Positions 31,079 through 38,994 of a stretch of DNA of 38,994 nt are shown in pieces. Both the position numbers and the translations under genes were made by a program. Below the pieces are notes generated by a model. That model saw nothing but the letters and a program-made list of their open reading frames with translations, was not told the DNA's origin and made no database searches. The stretch is taken from positions 1 to 38,994 of the IMG/VR virus record IMGVR_UViG_3300042922_001035, one strand, 5' to 3'. The stretch is from a virus. Numbering within the stretch: the first letter of the stretch is position 1; the number at the start of each line of letters is the position of its first letter.

Positions 31079-32633
31079 TGCCCTTCCCTCCCATTTTGGT
31101 ATACCCTTCTTTAATACTTAAATGTTCGTCATAAGGCTGTTGGTCAATAATATAGGCCGTTTCCATTACTCCATTTTCGCCGATCATTACCATCCATTTG
31201 GATTTCCTATGCGCATATACAAAAAAATTTTGTACAAATTCATCCTTGTGGTATAAATACGTGTCAACATCTTTACTATTTAATATTTCTAATATTTTGC
31301 TGTTATAATCTGCAGCTGTCCAACCTTGAGGTATATGCCCTCGGCTTTTGCGTTTTTCAACATGCTTCTCAAGCTTCCCCGACTTCCATTCAGGAGCATT
31401 TTCCAGAACTTGTTTCCGTATTTGCTCCGCTTTATCAGCCATGTTTTTCCTTATTATACCATTATCTTTACCTTGTTGCAAATCCGATTTAAGAAGCTCT
31501 AGAACCTTAGTTCGGGGCTTCGGGTCCTTATGTCCCTGCCAATGCCGCAGCCGCTTCTGCCACTGGCCATCCTGCGCAAAAGCCGTCACATTATCAATCC
31601 CAAGCATCTCTCTGAGTGCTCTGGCATCCTGAGCCTTCAGCCACGCCGCTCCTGCCTCCGGATCAAACTTGCCAGGTGTCGCCTTTCCTTTATAAATCAC
31701 AACCAGATTACAGGTACAAAACGGATGCGCCGGATGTGGCGGCATTTTGTCTTTGGGATAATTCCCTGCGCCCATACCATAATGGTCCACCTTAGCATGA
31801 AAATCACAGACATCCACCCGGGGATGCCGGCTCGACAGGCGCCAGCCAAAACCAATAATTAAAGAATCATCATAGTGTTTGGCGTAAAACATGTCCGACC
31901 ATGCCCGGGCGGACTCGGTAATGGCGACCCGGTCCGCATAGTACCGTGCCTTTTCCTGCACCGCGACCCAGGCCGCTTTCTCCATAGCTTTTACATTTAG
32001 TTTTTGCGCTGTATCCACCAACTGCTGATAGGCCACCTTCAGCGGCTTGTCCCGCTGTTCCATCTTCTTCAGTTGCTGTTCCGCCTTGCGCACGGCCAGG
32101 TTAAACTCGCGGGTGATACGTGGGTCGCCGCCGGCAGCCGAACGCGCTGCCGCAACCAGGCGCTTTAAATATTGCGGCAGGTCAGCACCATTTATAACCT
32201 TCTTGCCGCTGTTGTACCCATCATACAGATCCATAGACATGTCCTTGACGGTTTTCCCTTTACGCATGGCTGCTGATACAGTGTCAATGATCGCCTGGCG
32301 CATTTCCTGAGAGGTCCCATGCAACCGCTTGGAGAGCTTCATCTTGTCCGGAGCCCAGGAGTCACTCAGTAAATGCTCCCTGACGGCAGTTTTCATTTCC
32401 ATGGACGGGATTTTTATGCCATACCCCAGCAAAGCTGCCTTGCTGATGGTGTCAATGAGTTGATCAAAGTATTGGCCGGTAAAACCGGTATTGGCCAGAG
32501 CTGTATCAATCGCTTTGGCTAGTGGTATGCCTGCGTTAATCTGGCGTATAATCTCCTCAACCAGTTTGTCACCCAATTCGCTGCCCTGGCCCATATGCTG
32601 CCGTAATAAGGCAAGTAGCTCCTCTCGGTTCAT
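31068..32633 (-). CDS. Mu-F-like minor head protein fused to a PBECR-like nuclease
   Basis: A 521-residue protein. The N-terminal 230 residues are helical. Residues about 235-320 form the Mu F/SPP1 gp7 head morphogenesis domain, with AITESARAW, HPRVDVCDFHA and PHPAHPFCTC (Cys/His residues that probably bind metal). Residues about 405-505 form a separate basic domain with KHVEKRKSRGHI, YNSKILEIL, FVQNFFVYAHRKSKWMVMIG and MTETAY-like ending (METAYII). The H-x(2)-K-R ... G-H ... W ... T-A-Y pattern fits the phage PBECR (barnase/EndoU/colicin E5-D/RelE-type) RNase group described as C-terminal fusions to phage head proteins. ATGA overlaps the portal stop. The domain may be packaged and injected. 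Confidence 0.8.
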   Translation of the reverse strand: MNREELLALLRQHMGQGSELGDKLVEEIIRQINAGIPLAKAIDTALANTGFTGQYFDQLIDTISKAALLGYGIKIPSMEMKTAVREHLLSDSWAPDKMKLSKRLHGTSQEMRQAIIDTVSAAMRKGKTVKDMSMDLYDGYNSGKKVINGADLPQYLKRLVAAARSAAGGDPRITREFNLAVRKAEQQLKKMEQRDKPLKVAYQQLVDTAQKLNVKAMEKAAWVAVQEKARYYADRVAITESARAWSDMFYAKHYDDSLIIGFGWRLSSRHPRVDVCDFHAKVDHYGMGAGNYPKDKMPPHPAHPFCTCNLVVIYKGKATPGKFDPEAGAAWLKAQDARALREMLGIDNVTAFAQDGQWQKRLRHWQGHKDPKPRTKVLELLKSDLQQGKDNGIIRKNMADKAEQIRKQVLENAPEWKSGKLEKHVEKRKSRGHIPQGWTAADYNSKILEILNSKDVDTYLYHKDEFVQNFFVYAHRKSKWMVMIGENGVMETAYIIDQQPYDEHLSIKEGYTKMGGKGNAD

Positions 32634-34117
32634 TCAGCCCCACTTTCAAAGCCGGTAGCCTGCTGCACCCCTTCGCCCTGTTGCTCAATATCCTCCATAA
32701 CAGCGTCAAAGCGTTCCTCAGGAAGATCGGCCAGGTAAATCTCCGCAGCCTTTTTCTTAACCTCTTTCTGAAACAAGCCACCAATATGCAGATCCAGGGC
32801 CTTGGTTACATCATCCAGCGCTTCAGTGACATCCACGATTCCAAAATCATCAGGATAGACACAGGAATAGTCAATTTTGGAGTTAGTCCATTTCTCGAAC
32901 AAGAAAGCCATCTTCATTTCTGCTTCTTGGCAATTTTCGGCCATGTCACTCAAGGATTGGTTTGTATTCTCAAAGTCCCACTGCTTGGCAACACCGGATG
33001 TTTTTTGTTGTACACCAACCACGCTGCTTAATGTGGCCAGTCGGTAAATTTCTTCAACCAGGCGGCTAAGTTCATTTTGAAGCAAAACAGCCTGTTCGGC
33101 AGGCGGCGTTATAAAGAGCGGCGGGCGGCCAGTACCGTCAAAATTCAGCGCATTATCGGTGCCGGTCACCACTCCATCCATCTCCGGCGACTCAACAAGC
33201 TCGCTGACCGGCAGACATAGAATGGAAAACGCCTGGCTGCGCAAGAGTTCCCGCAGCTCGGAACACAGGTTAAAGATCGTCAAATTAATTCTTGCGATTG
33301 CGAGCATATCTCCTGTTGGCAGCATATCCCCATCATCGGCATCAGTACCAAACAAAGGAATGACCGGCACAACCCCCAGGTTATGCTCCTGCTCATCGGT
33401 TTTCCCTTCCCTTTCCCGCTTCCAGCCTGTTTGGGTCCATGTCCAGCGGGTTATGATATTGGATGCTGCATTGCCACTGAAGCGGCGGGAATAGGTTTCG
33501 TAAGTGATGGAGGTGAGAACGCCGTCCTCATTGCACTCATAGTGTTTTACCTGCTTTGGAAACACTAGATAGGCATAGGGAAAGGCTCGTTTCTCTAAAG
33601 CAGAGGCTTTGGTTACCGGCTGTTCATTAACATTATCCACCACGATAAAACAGACACCATGCAGCTTTGCTTTCTTTAATGTCTTTTTCATGAAGCGCTT
33701 AATATTGGTGCCTTTACGGTCCACATCGGCTTGAAACTTTGAAAACATTTGGCTTTCTGCATCTTTACCTTCCCAGTCACGCGTTGCCGGCTTACGAAAC
33801 ACAGGATTCACTAGGGAATTGACGACGGTTTTCACATAGTTAGCATAATAGCTTAGCGCTTTTCGCCTGATGTATTTATCCAGCGTTTCCCGTACATGCG
33901 GGACTAGATACTCGCCTGTTAAAAACCCTCCTTTACCAGCATAAGCATCTTCAAGTAACTGATAGTTGTCAGTAATAGGCACACAAGGTAAAACCATTGG
34001 TTTTTCTCTTACCTTCGGCGGCATCGCAGGTTTGGGGATCGGAGCGTTATCCTCATCATCGGGAAGCAAATCAACGTCTTCCTCGGGTACCACAAAATCA
34101 TCTTCAAAATCGACCAT
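32630..34117 (-). CDS. Portal protein, DUF4055-like
   Basis: A 495-residue protein starting at 34117 (MVDFEDDFVVPEEDVDLLPD), with AGAGGTG 6 nt upstream; the GTG at 34126 is unlikely. It lies between the large terminase and minor head genes. Motifs include YLVPHVRETLDKYIRRKALS and YYANYVKTVVNSLVNPVF near the N terminus and KRFMKKTLKKAKLHGVCFIVVDN in the body, a pattern of DUF4055 portals. The C-terminal part has a coil (VKKKAAEIYLADLPEERF). It forms the dodecameric ring for DNA entry. Confidence 0.85.
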   Translation of the reverse strand: MVDFEDDFVVPEEDVDLLPDDEDNAPIPKPAMPPKVREKPMVLPCVPITDNYQLLEDAYAGKGGFLTGEYLVPHVRETLDKYIRRKALSYYANYVKTVVNSLVNPVFRKPATRDWEGKDAESQMFSKFQADVDRKGTNIKRFMKKTLKKAKLHGVCFIVVDNVNEQPVTKASALEKRAFPYAYLVFPKQVKHYECNEDGVLTSITYETYSRRFSGNAASNIITRWTWTQTGWKREREGKTDEQEHNLGVVPVIPLFGTDADDGDMLPTGDMLAIARINLTIFNLCSELRELLRSQAFSILCLPVSELVESPEMDGVVTGTDNALNFDGTGRPPLFITPPAEQAVLLQNELSRLVEEIYRLATLSSVVGVQQKTSGVAKQWDFENTNQSLSDMAENCQEAEMKMAFLFEKWTNSKIDYSCVYPDDFGIVDVTEALDDVTKALDLHIGGLFQKEVKKKAAEIYLADLPEERFDAVMEDIEQQGEGVQQATGFESGAE

Positions 34118-34130
34118 CACTATCACCTCT

Positions 34131-35390
34131 TTAGTAATCCACTTTGCCGGACTTGAGCTTAATTTTACGTGTCATATCATCTTCGAGAGCATACCGGACA
34201 GCATCTAAGCTATGGTTTTCTTTGTCTGGAAACTCAGCCTTAAAGTTGCCATTCGCATCCTTAGCCATTTCATAATTGGAAAACTCCCTGGCCGTATTAG
34301 GGCAGCGTACCGGGTCAATAACGATAAGCTCCATATCCTGCAAGAACTTAATGCCATAGTCAACGCTGTCCGGGCCCTTTTTGGCGCCCTTAACCCGCAG
34401 ACCATAGCTTTTAAGCTCGGCAATGGATTTCGGTTCCGCACTGTCTGCTGTGATTTGTTTATTCAAGGTGTTTTCCTGCTGCATGAGAACGGCTGCCTTG
34501 CGATTGCTGAGTTGCACTTTATGGACTTCGAAGAAGATATAGAGCCGATTCCGTGTCTTATCATAATGCATCGTACCATAGTGAAATGGATGTATCGCAT
34601 ACCCAAAGTCAATACCGCGCCGAATATTATAATAGCTTGCAATTTCTTCATCACTTATCGGTCGCAGCTTTATATTGCTGAATACCTCGCCGCCGGTTCC
34701 GGTGACTTTGCCACCGTATTCATGGGCGTATGCCGTTGGATTCGTCTTTTTGAGATGTTCGGCCTCAATTAAAAACTGCTCCCCAAGCCAATCCCGGGAA
34801 ACAGATAAATAACTGCTATGATGTATTTTGCGGTCGTCCCTGGGAATGCGTACTTCCTGGTTCACCCAGTTACGCACTGATTTGGGCGGGTTGTAGGTGT
34901 AAAACACAATGAAGTTTTTCCCACCACGCATCAGGGACTGGTTGATCATGCGGATTTCTTCCATGCCGCTGAATTCGTCAACTTCTTCATACCAGATGAA
35001 TTTGAAATAGCCCTTGGATACTTTCGCCGATTTAATTTTCTTTGGCTTATCCGCACCACGAAAGAGTATCTTTTGCCCCGTAGGTGTATAGGTCATCTCC
35101 ATCGGGCTATGTTTGACGTGCCAGGAATCAGCAACACCCAAAATTTCAGTTGCCCAAACTAGCTGCTCAAAGACGCTATCTTTCAGGGTTTCTTTGACCT
35201 TGCGCAAAGCCATTGCATTGGCTAACGGATCTTTCATCATGCCTAATATGATTTCAATACTAGCAAAGGATGATTTTGTACTACCACGCCCGCCCTTTAT
35301 CCAATAGTGAGTAAAGCGATATTCTTTGATCTCATTGTGGATCTGATAGAAGCTGGCAGCGATTCGCTCAGACAGTTTAACTTGTAGCAT
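34131..35390 (-). CDS. terL: Terminase large subunit
   Basis: A 419-residue packaging motor. The start used is ATG 35390 ([13 protein letters not shown]), 6 nt from GAGGTG; the ATG at 35396 touches it. Walker A is GGRGSTKS at residues 33-40, Walker B FIWYEE at about 131-136 with E135/E136 as catalytic acids. The nuclease domain shows the RNase H-like acidic residues at [18 protein letters not shown] and a C-terminal [10 protein letters not shown]. This is the Terminase_3 type. The start overlaps the small terminase by 14 nt. The pair with an HNH gene upstream suggests cos- or HNH-assisted cutting. Confidence 0.95.
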   Translation of the reverse strand: MLQVKLSERIAASFYQIHNEIKEYRFTHYWIKGGRGSTKSSFASIEIILGMMKDPLANAMALRKVKETLKDSVFEQLVWATEILGVADSWHVKHSPMEMTYTPTGQKILFRGADKPKKIKSAKVSKGYFKFIWYEEVDEFSGMEEIRMINQSLMRGGKNFIVFYTYNPPKSVRNWVNQEVRIPRDDRKIHHSSYLSVSRDWLGEQFLIEAEHLKKTNPTAYAHEYGGKVTGTGGEVFSNIKLRPISDEEIASYYNIRRGIDFGYAIHPFHYGTMHYDKTRNRLYIFFEVHKVQLSNRKAAVLMQQENTLNKQITADSAEPKSIAELKSYGLRVKGAKKGPDSVDYGIKFLQDMELIVIDPVRCPNTAREFSNYEMAKDANGNFKAEFPDKENHSLDAVRYALEDDMTRKIKLKSGKVDY

Positions 35391-36267
35391 GGTCATCACC
35401 TCTATTACCCGGTATGTCATCAATGATCTGGATGGTCTGTGTTGTCCCGTTGGCTCCATTACCGCCATGGACTGGTTTAGCTTCTAGGATGGCCAGTTTC
35501 TTACGCTCGATATCCAGGCGCTGTTGATCAAACCATTGCCTATGTCTATGAGCGGGGTTCATGTCAAAGTAGTCAGACAGCCAATCCAGGGCCTTCTGCT
35601 GGTCTGCAAGCTTAACCGACATTCCTTGCTTGCCTGTTTTAATCTCACTAATTAAACCGCCATCAACCTGATCTGAATTCTTGAAGTTTAGATAGTTACG
35701 TTTATAACTCGCCATACTGCCATCATCATTCATAACTTGTTTACCTGTTGACGGGTCAATAATGGGTACATCCTCTATACCAAACTCAGTAAAGTCTGTT
35801 ATATCTGCAAAGGCCATTCTCATACGCCGCTCAACGATATCATCCTCGGATAACATAATTGATTGGTTGCGAATAGCCCGTAACCGCTCTATTTCTGCGC
35901 GAATGTGAGGTTTGTTAAGGTTTTCATATCCAATCACCGAAGCTGTGTTCGGAGAATAGCCAGCTTTTATTGCCGCTTGGGTAGCATTTCGATTGTTTAC
36001 AAAGAAACGACAAAACAATTGCTCTTTTTCCGTCAATGCTTCATTGGTCGGGGCGCTGAATACTGCCTTTACTGCCGGGCTAACTTGCGCACTTTTTTTC
36101 GTGCACCCTTTTTTATGTTTGTGTGCACCCTTTTTACTTCTTTCCCATCCATGCCGCATCTTCCATGACTTAACTGTGTTAATAGTCACTTTATACTTAT
36201 CGGCAATGTCTTGATACTTCATGCCGCTAATATAATCACGTTTAGCTTGTTCATGTATTTCTCCCAT
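35377..36267 (-). CDS. terS: Terminase small subunit with N-terminal HTH
   Basis: A 296-residue protein. The N-terminal 45 residues hold an HTH ([20 protein letters not shown]), of the type found in terminase small subunits of the YqaS group. Residues about 80-160 carry the Terminase_2 core ([20 protein letters not shown], then [20 protein letters not shown] and [10 protein letters not shown]). A basic linker ([10 protein letters not shown]) lies between them. GAGG is very close to the ATG; GGAGGTGG lies further upstream. The protein binds the packaging site and loads TerL. Confidence 0.93.
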   Translation of the reverse strand: MGEIHEQAKRDYISGMKYQDIADKYKVTINTVKSWKMRHGWERSKKGAHKHKKGCTKKSAQVSPAVKAVFSAPTNEALTEKEQLFCRFFVNNRNATQAAIKAGYSPNTASVIGYENLNKPHIRAEIERLRAIRNQSIMLSEDDIVERRMRMAFADITDFTEFGIEDVPIIDPSTGKQVMNDDGSMASYKRNYLNFKNSDQVDGGLISEIKTGKQGMSVKLADQQKALDWLSDYFDMNPAHRHRQWFDQQRLDIERKKLAILEAKPVHGGNGANGTTQTIQIIDDIPGNRGDDHATS

Positions 36268-36303
36268 TACCTCATGTCACCACCTCCGGTAGAAAGTGAA
36301 CCA

Positions 36304-36687
36304 TCAATAACTACTATGTTCAGCCTTAAGCATAGCTTTCAGCGTATCCCGCATACCATTAATCTGCCCTATCCGGTCAATGGCTTTAATCTCTAAAGCT
36401 TTAGCATCCAACCAAACTTGCTTCAGCGCCCTAACTCCTTCATCAGTATTAGCCACAGCATTAATCATGGTCTGGTGATTAGCCTTTAAACCATGTGTGC
36501 TCATTGCCATTACTTTAGCTGTTGACAGTGCATCGTCATAAGCTGCCCGCGCATTTGCTCTTGCCACTTTGTACCGGCTGATTATCGGTGTTAGCTTGGT
36601 TATCTCATTTTCCGTTAATGATAATAAATACCGATAATCCTGCAATCCGGCGTTTTCCGGTATGATAATTTCCAGTATATCAGCCAT
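36304..36687 (-). CDS. Helical protein of unknown function
   Basis: A 127-residue protein starting at 36687 (MADILEIIIPENAGL). GGTGAGC precedes it, and its ATG overlaps the stop of the 37-residue gene (TAATG), showing coupling. Mostly helical and Ala-rich (YKVARANARAAYDDALSTAK), ending in LKAMLKAEHSSY. It is placed just before the small terminase, where packaging accessory genes often lie. There is no catalytic motif. Confidence 0.65.
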   Translation of the reverse strand: MADILEIIIPENAGLQDYRYLLSLTENEITKLTPIISRYKVARANARAAYDDALSTAKVMAMSTHGLKANHQTMINAVANTDEGVRALKQVWLDAKALEIKAIDRIGQINGMRDTLKAMLKAEHSSY

Positions 36688-36800
36688 TAGCTCACCCACC
36701 GCCTATGTGTCTTGCATTTAGCGCACCAATGCCGGTCTTTTACAGCCAAAGCCTTACGCCAGTGCCTCTGATGAAATAGTTTGCAGAATAGTTCTTTCAT
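36687..36800 (-). CDS. Cys-containing microprotein (37 residues)
   Basis: MKELFCKLFHQRHWRKALAV followed by KDRHWCAKCKTHRRWVS. The start overlaps the stop of the HNH gene by 4 nt (ATGA) and the stop overlaps the next start (TAATG), so the chain is tightly coupled. A Cys-x-x-Cys plus earlier Cys and several His and Trp suggest a small zinc-binding or nucleic-acid-binding peptide. The function is unknown. Confidence 0.6.
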   Translation of the reverse strand: MKELFCKLFHQRHWRKALAVKDRHWCAKCKTHRRWVS

Positions 36801-37054
36801 CTCCTACGCCTCCCGATTATTTGCCGTAGCCTGTCTTTGCTGATATTTCCGTCATGTGCCTTTCGGTGACATATGAAACACAACAAAATTAGGTTATCGT
36901 CCGAATCCGGGCCACCGCTCCCAACAGTCTTGACATGATGCTTCTCAAGCAAATAGGAGCTGCCGCATACCTCGCAGTATCCGATAGCCCCTATTCTTTC
37001 TTTGCTCTTTTTATCTACTATTCGCGGTGTTTTAGGTATTGGCGTTACCATCAT
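36797..37054 (-). CDS. Small HNH endonuclease
   Basis: An 85-residue protein with Cys-x-x-Cys (CEVCG, about 27-30), then LEKHHVKTVGSGGPDSDDNL (about 36-55), and CFICHRKAHDG (about 59-69). This is the zinc-ribbon HNH fold with the H-H ... N ... H-x(3)-H layout. Phages of the HK97 type need a small HNH protein next to terminase for cutting and packaging; the location before terS agrees. The start overlaps the upstream stop (ATGA). It could also serve as a generic nickase. Confidence 0.85.
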   Translation of the reverse strand: MMVTPIPKTPRIVDKKSKERIGAIGYCEVCGSSYLLEKHHVKTVGSGGPDSDDNLILLCFICHRKAHDGNISKDRLRQIIGRRRR

Positions 37055-37899
37055 AAGTGATTTACCCGATCATATAACTCTGCCTGCGGTTTTGTTGGCT
37101 TAAATAACTTATCTTTATCGCAATTTCTTTGCAATCTATAAAATAATGTGCTCATTGAAATTCCTGCATTTTCAGCTGCTTCAGCCAAAGTAATATTTCC
37201 CCATGGTGTTTCAATTACACGGTTATTAGTTTTATTTCTACTCTGCTCTTTTGTCGACGCCCACCTACAGTTAGACGGTTCGTAATTTCCATTTACGTCA
37301 ATCCTATCCAGAGTAAGACCTTTTTTAAATGTTGGACCCATATCTTTTAAAAATGCTTGGAAATCGTTTATCCATGACTCACAGATTTGTATTCCTCTTG
37401 CTCCATAATGTTCAAAAGAAGAAGCGTTTTTATTGTAACACCTTGATTTCATATTTCCCCAAATTCTATATAGCCTGGAATTTGACATTCCATGTATTGC
37501 TGTGCTAGCTCCTTGTTGAGCCGCTACTTCTTTATGAAAACAGCCACATGATTTTATGCTTTGATTTCTAAGACTCGTTGACGGCACACTGGTTTCATTA
37601 CCACATTCGCACAAACACCGCCAGATAATAATGCCGTTTTTTGTTTTCCCTGTAGGTTCAATAGCGGTTAATCTGTTAAACTTTAAGCCGGCAATACTAG
37701 TAAACCTGTGAATGTCTTTATTATAACAGCCGCATGATCTTGTTTTTCCCAACTTTAACGCAGAACCAATAACTGCAACTTCATTGCCACAATCGCACTT
37801 GCATAACCACTTAAATCGTTTGTTTTTCCCAAAAACAACCTTCTTAATAACTACTAACCTATTAAACCTCTGACCTGATAAATCAATAAACTTACCCAT
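37051..37899 (-). CDS. Homing-endonuclease-like protein (double zinc ribbon, HNH/AP2-type, HTH)
   Basis: A 282-residue protein. It has two tandem zinc ribbons at about 8-60 and 68-125 (each with W-x-C-x-C-x-C-G ... S-C-G-C). Residues about 135-220 contain RLYRIWGNMKSRCYN, HYGARGIQICESWINDF, LTLDRIDVNGNYEPSNCRWA and a T-K-E-Q-S-R-N run, a pattern of HNH/AP2 phage endonucleases. The C terminus holds an HTH (ITLAEAAENAGISMSTLFYR), like the NUMOD modules. GAGGAGG lies 9 nt before the ATG. It sits between packaging genes and behind a structured leader, so it is likely a mobile insertion. Confidence 0.75.
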   Translation of the reverse strand: MGKFIDLSGQRFNRLVVIKKVVFGKNKRFKWLCKCDCGNEVAVIGSALKLGKTRSCGCYNKDIHRFTSIAGLKFNRLTAIEPTGKTKNGIIIWRCLCECGNETSVPSTSLRNQSIKSCGCFHKEVAAQQGASTAIHGMSNSRLYRIWGNMKSRCYNKNASSFEHYGARGIQICESWINDFQAFLKDMGPTFKKGLTLDRIDVNGNYEPSNCRWASTKEQSRNKTNNRVIETPWGNITLAEAAENAGISMSTLFYRLQRNCDKDKLFKPTKPQAELYDRVNHL

Positions 37900-37927
37900 A
37901 AATTACAACCTCCTCTACAAGTTGTCA

Positions 37928-38013
37928 TTCCTCTGTTTTAAATAAAAACTAGCAAAGCGATGTCAGAGGAACATCTTATATCCTGCGGCCAACAGGATAT
38001 TTCTTTGCTAGTT
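37928..38013 (-). ncRNA. Structured leader with terminator and overlapping helices
   Basis: On the minus strand: AACTAGCAAAG (38013-38003), an inner hairpin ATATCCTG/CAGGATAT (38000-37993 and 37985-37978), TTCCTCTG (37971-37964), CTTTGCTAGTT (37957-37947) followed by TTTTATTT, then CAGAGGAA (37935-37928). The 11-bp outer stem plus T-run is a good intrinsic terminator. The 8-bp TTCCTCTG/CAGAGGAA pairing crosses it, so it would act as a pseudoknot or an alternative fold. This stands before the endonuclease gene at 37899. I did not match a known RNA family. Confidence 0.6.
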
Positions 38014-38018
38014 AATAC

Positions 38019-38297
38019 CTACATGTTTGGTTTTCGATTTATTAGCTCAAACTTTTTCGCATCGTTAAACCTATCTATCTCCGCAAGGTACCCAGTCAGA
38101 CGGCGAACGCGTTTCACACTCGACCGTTCAAACGACTTAACCACGATCTCATCACCTTCAATAACCATTTCCAACCGACCCAAGGTTTTACCCTTTGCCA
38201 GCCAGATTAGGCGCTCATCAGCCAATATCCGTTTTATCTCATGCTCCGTAATGGTCTCATCCGCAACAATGGTTACACTATCGATAATCAATACCAT
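38019..38297 (-). CDS. NrdD-C-terminus-like small protein
   Basis: A 92-residue protein. The C-terminal part VKRVRRLTGYLAEIDRFNDA followed by KKFELINR resembles the RxxGYLxxxxxFNxGKxxEFxxR end of anaerobic ribonucleotide reductase-related proteins that phages often carry alone. The glycyl-radical loop of the full enzyme is not present. The N-terminal half (ITEHEIKRILADERLIWLAK and a VEIEGDEIVVKSF-like strand region) is small alpha-beta. The function is uncertain. The start overlaps the stop of the upstream small Cys gene by about 10 nt, suggesting coupling. Confidence 0.5.
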   Translation of the reverse strand: MVLIIDSVTIVADETITEHEIKRILADERLIWLAKGKTLGRLEMVIEGDEIVVKSFERSSVKRVRRLTGYLAEIDRFNDAKKFELINRKPNM

Positions 38298-38473
38298 AGC
38301 CCCCTTACATGCTGTTTACCGCCTACTCTAAACGGTTCATGCACTAGTTCGGTCTTATTATTAAATCTGTATTCTACCAGGCATCTAGTACCGCTCCAAT
38401 GGATGCAGTTTGGACAATTGATTTTGTCTTGTGAATTTACCGCATGATAGTAATCGCATCGATTCTTACTCAT
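38288..38473 (-). CDS. Small Cys-rich (zinc-binding type) protein
   Basis: A 61-residue protein starting at 38473 (MSKNRCDYYHAVNSQ) with GGAGG 8 nt upstream. It has Cys6 and CPNCIHW (about 20-23) plus a later Cys, so a zinc-binding knuckle is plausible. The upstream extension to 38545 contains a terminator. Unknown function, early in the packaging operon. Confidence 0.65.
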   Translation of the reverse strand: MSKNRCDYYHAVNSQDKINCPNCIHWSGTRCLVEYRFNNKTELVHEPFRVGGKQHVRGLWY

Positions 38474-38664
38474 TCTGCATTCCTCCATTTGGATATAGAA
38501 AAAGCGCCCGTTATGGACGCTGTTATTACAGGGATGCCGCCACATTGGTTAGTTGCAGCGGTCTTGCCATTGTTCCTGGCCTTTCGCCAATAATAAATAT
38601 AGGGCGACAGCCATAAGCCATCACCCCAACATAGTTTATAGTCAAATTTCGGACTCGGCCGCAC
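38470..38664 (-). CDS. Possible small protein overlapping a terminator
   Basis: A GTG-started 64-residue frame (RPSPKFDYKLCWGDGLWLSP at the start) preceded by GGGGT at about 8 nt. Its stop overlaps the next start (ATGA), in favour of a gene. Against it, the last third contains the terminator hairpin 38498-38521, and there is no recognised domain. Confidence 0.4.
   Translation of the reverse strand: MRPSPKFDYKLCWGDGLWLSPYIYYWRKARNNGKTAATNQCGGIPVITASITGAFSISKWRNAE
38498..38521 (-). terminator. Intrinsic terminator-like hairpin in front of the small Cys gene
   Basis: On the minus strand AGCGTCC pairs with GGGCGCT (one G-U pair), then TTTTTC. It lies 25 bp before the start at 38473, so it may act as an attenuator at the entrance of the late operon. 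Confidence 0.55.
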
Positions 38665-38756
38665 AATGCTGACCCCTAATATAAGTAACTGCCTGCGGAC
38701 ATTTTGCCGGTTTCCACGGCGCTGTACATCAGCCGCGCTCGGTCAGTTCTTAAACA

Positions 38757-38794
38757 AACAAAAACATGGCCCACCAGTTAAGGTGAGCCATGTT
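38757..38794 (-). terminator. Rho-independent terminator after the partial gene
   Basis: On the minus strand AACATGGCTCACC (38794-38782) pairs with GGTGGGCCATGTT (38775-38763) with one mismatch, then TTTTTGTTTGTTT. It closes the transcript of the partial gene at the edge. The 38,665-38,756 stretch contains no clear gene or promoter; a TATATT at about 38,680 lacks a -35, so late transcription may use an activator. Confidence 0.8.
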
Positions 38795-38856
38795 ATGTAA
38801 ACAGCTTTGGGTGCTATCCACGTCCTTATTTTACCATTTTGTCAAGCATATTGCAA

Positions 38857-38994
38857 CTAATTATTAGCATCTCTATAAACTATTTTATTCTTTTTGCTAG
38901 CAAGAACATCATGCATTTGCTTGGTGCTTGGCTTACTCATCTTTTGCTTCTTGTCGCCGCTACCTTTGCTGCTCTTACTCCCACCCTTGCCACC
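38857..38994 (-). CDS. C-terminal end of a Lys/Gly/Ser-rich protein (cut by window edge)
   Basis: The last 45 codons of a reading frame enter from the right edge: GGKGGSKSSKGSGDKKQKMS, then KPSTKQMHDVLASKKNKIVY and RDANN, ending with TAG at 38857. The tail is basic and low-complexity followed by a short ordered end. The protein's identity cannot be told. The gene before this terminator belongs to the early or middle region. Confidence 0.65.
   Translation of the reverse strand, partial: GGKGGSKSSKGSGDKKQKMSKPSTKQMHDVLASKKNKIVYRDANN

Noticed and set aside
34212-34772. 186-codon plus-strand open frame opposite terminase
   Set aside because: A shadow of the terL codons; no start signal and no known motif.
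38690-38745. 17-codon frame (MYSAVETGKMSAGSYLY)
   Set aside because: Too short, no ribosome binding site and no supporting overlap.
1-38994. tRNA genes, integrase or attachment sites
   Set aside because: None could be recognised; the window appears to be confined to the late region.

Overview
This window is the late (packaging, head, tail, lysis) half of a tailed siphovirus-type phage genome, most likely a prophage, from a Firmicutes host. Nearly every gene has a strong AGGAGG-type ribosome binding site, and GTG and TTG starts occur. The pairing of XhlA/LLH-type holins with a possible membrane-spanning spanin, and the presence of Spo0A-like boxes, would fit a spore-forming diderm Firmicute (Negativicutes, Sporomusa/Pelosinus-like). 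That host assignment is inference. No integrase, repressor, replication gene, attachment site or tRNA is visible, so the prophage boundaries lie outside the window.

The main operon runs on the minus strand, so it reads from right to left. At the right edge are the end of a Lys/Gly-rich protein, a terminator, small Cys-rich genes, an NrdD-C-terminus-like protein, a homing-endonuclease-like gene with a structured leader, and an HNH protein (38,994-36,300). The DNA-packaging and head genes follow: small and large terminase, DUF4055-like portal, a Mu-F-like minor head protein carrying a C-terminal PBECR-like nuclease domain, a possible immunity partner, scaffold, decoration protein and E-type major capsid protein (36,267-28,340). 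The neck and tail-tube genes come next, ending with a G/GT pair joined by a -1 frameshift and a 1413-residue tape measure with an embedded muramidase-like domain (28,337-20,974).

Between the tape measure and the distal tail genes lies an accessory (moron) island, 20,973-16,757. It holds a secreted-protein gene with its own promoter, a plus-strand 30-residue hydrophobic peptide unit with hairpins and a terminator, 12-bp tandem repeats, and a tandemly duplicated module of microproteins (membrane peptide plus coiled coil). Three plus-strand small genes are each preceded, 36-42 bp upstream, by a TGTCGAA box, and each faces a minus-strand gene. This is the least explained part of the window.

The distal tail section (16,756-1,931) has three neighbouring related structural proteins plus a fourth further along, a DUF2163/BR0599 protein, a J-like tip protein, and fibre-type proteins including one with two LamG-like domains. 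The lysis cassette (1,853-8) closes the window with XhlA-like and LLH-like holins, an Amidase_3 endolysin and a membrane-anchored spanin candidate.
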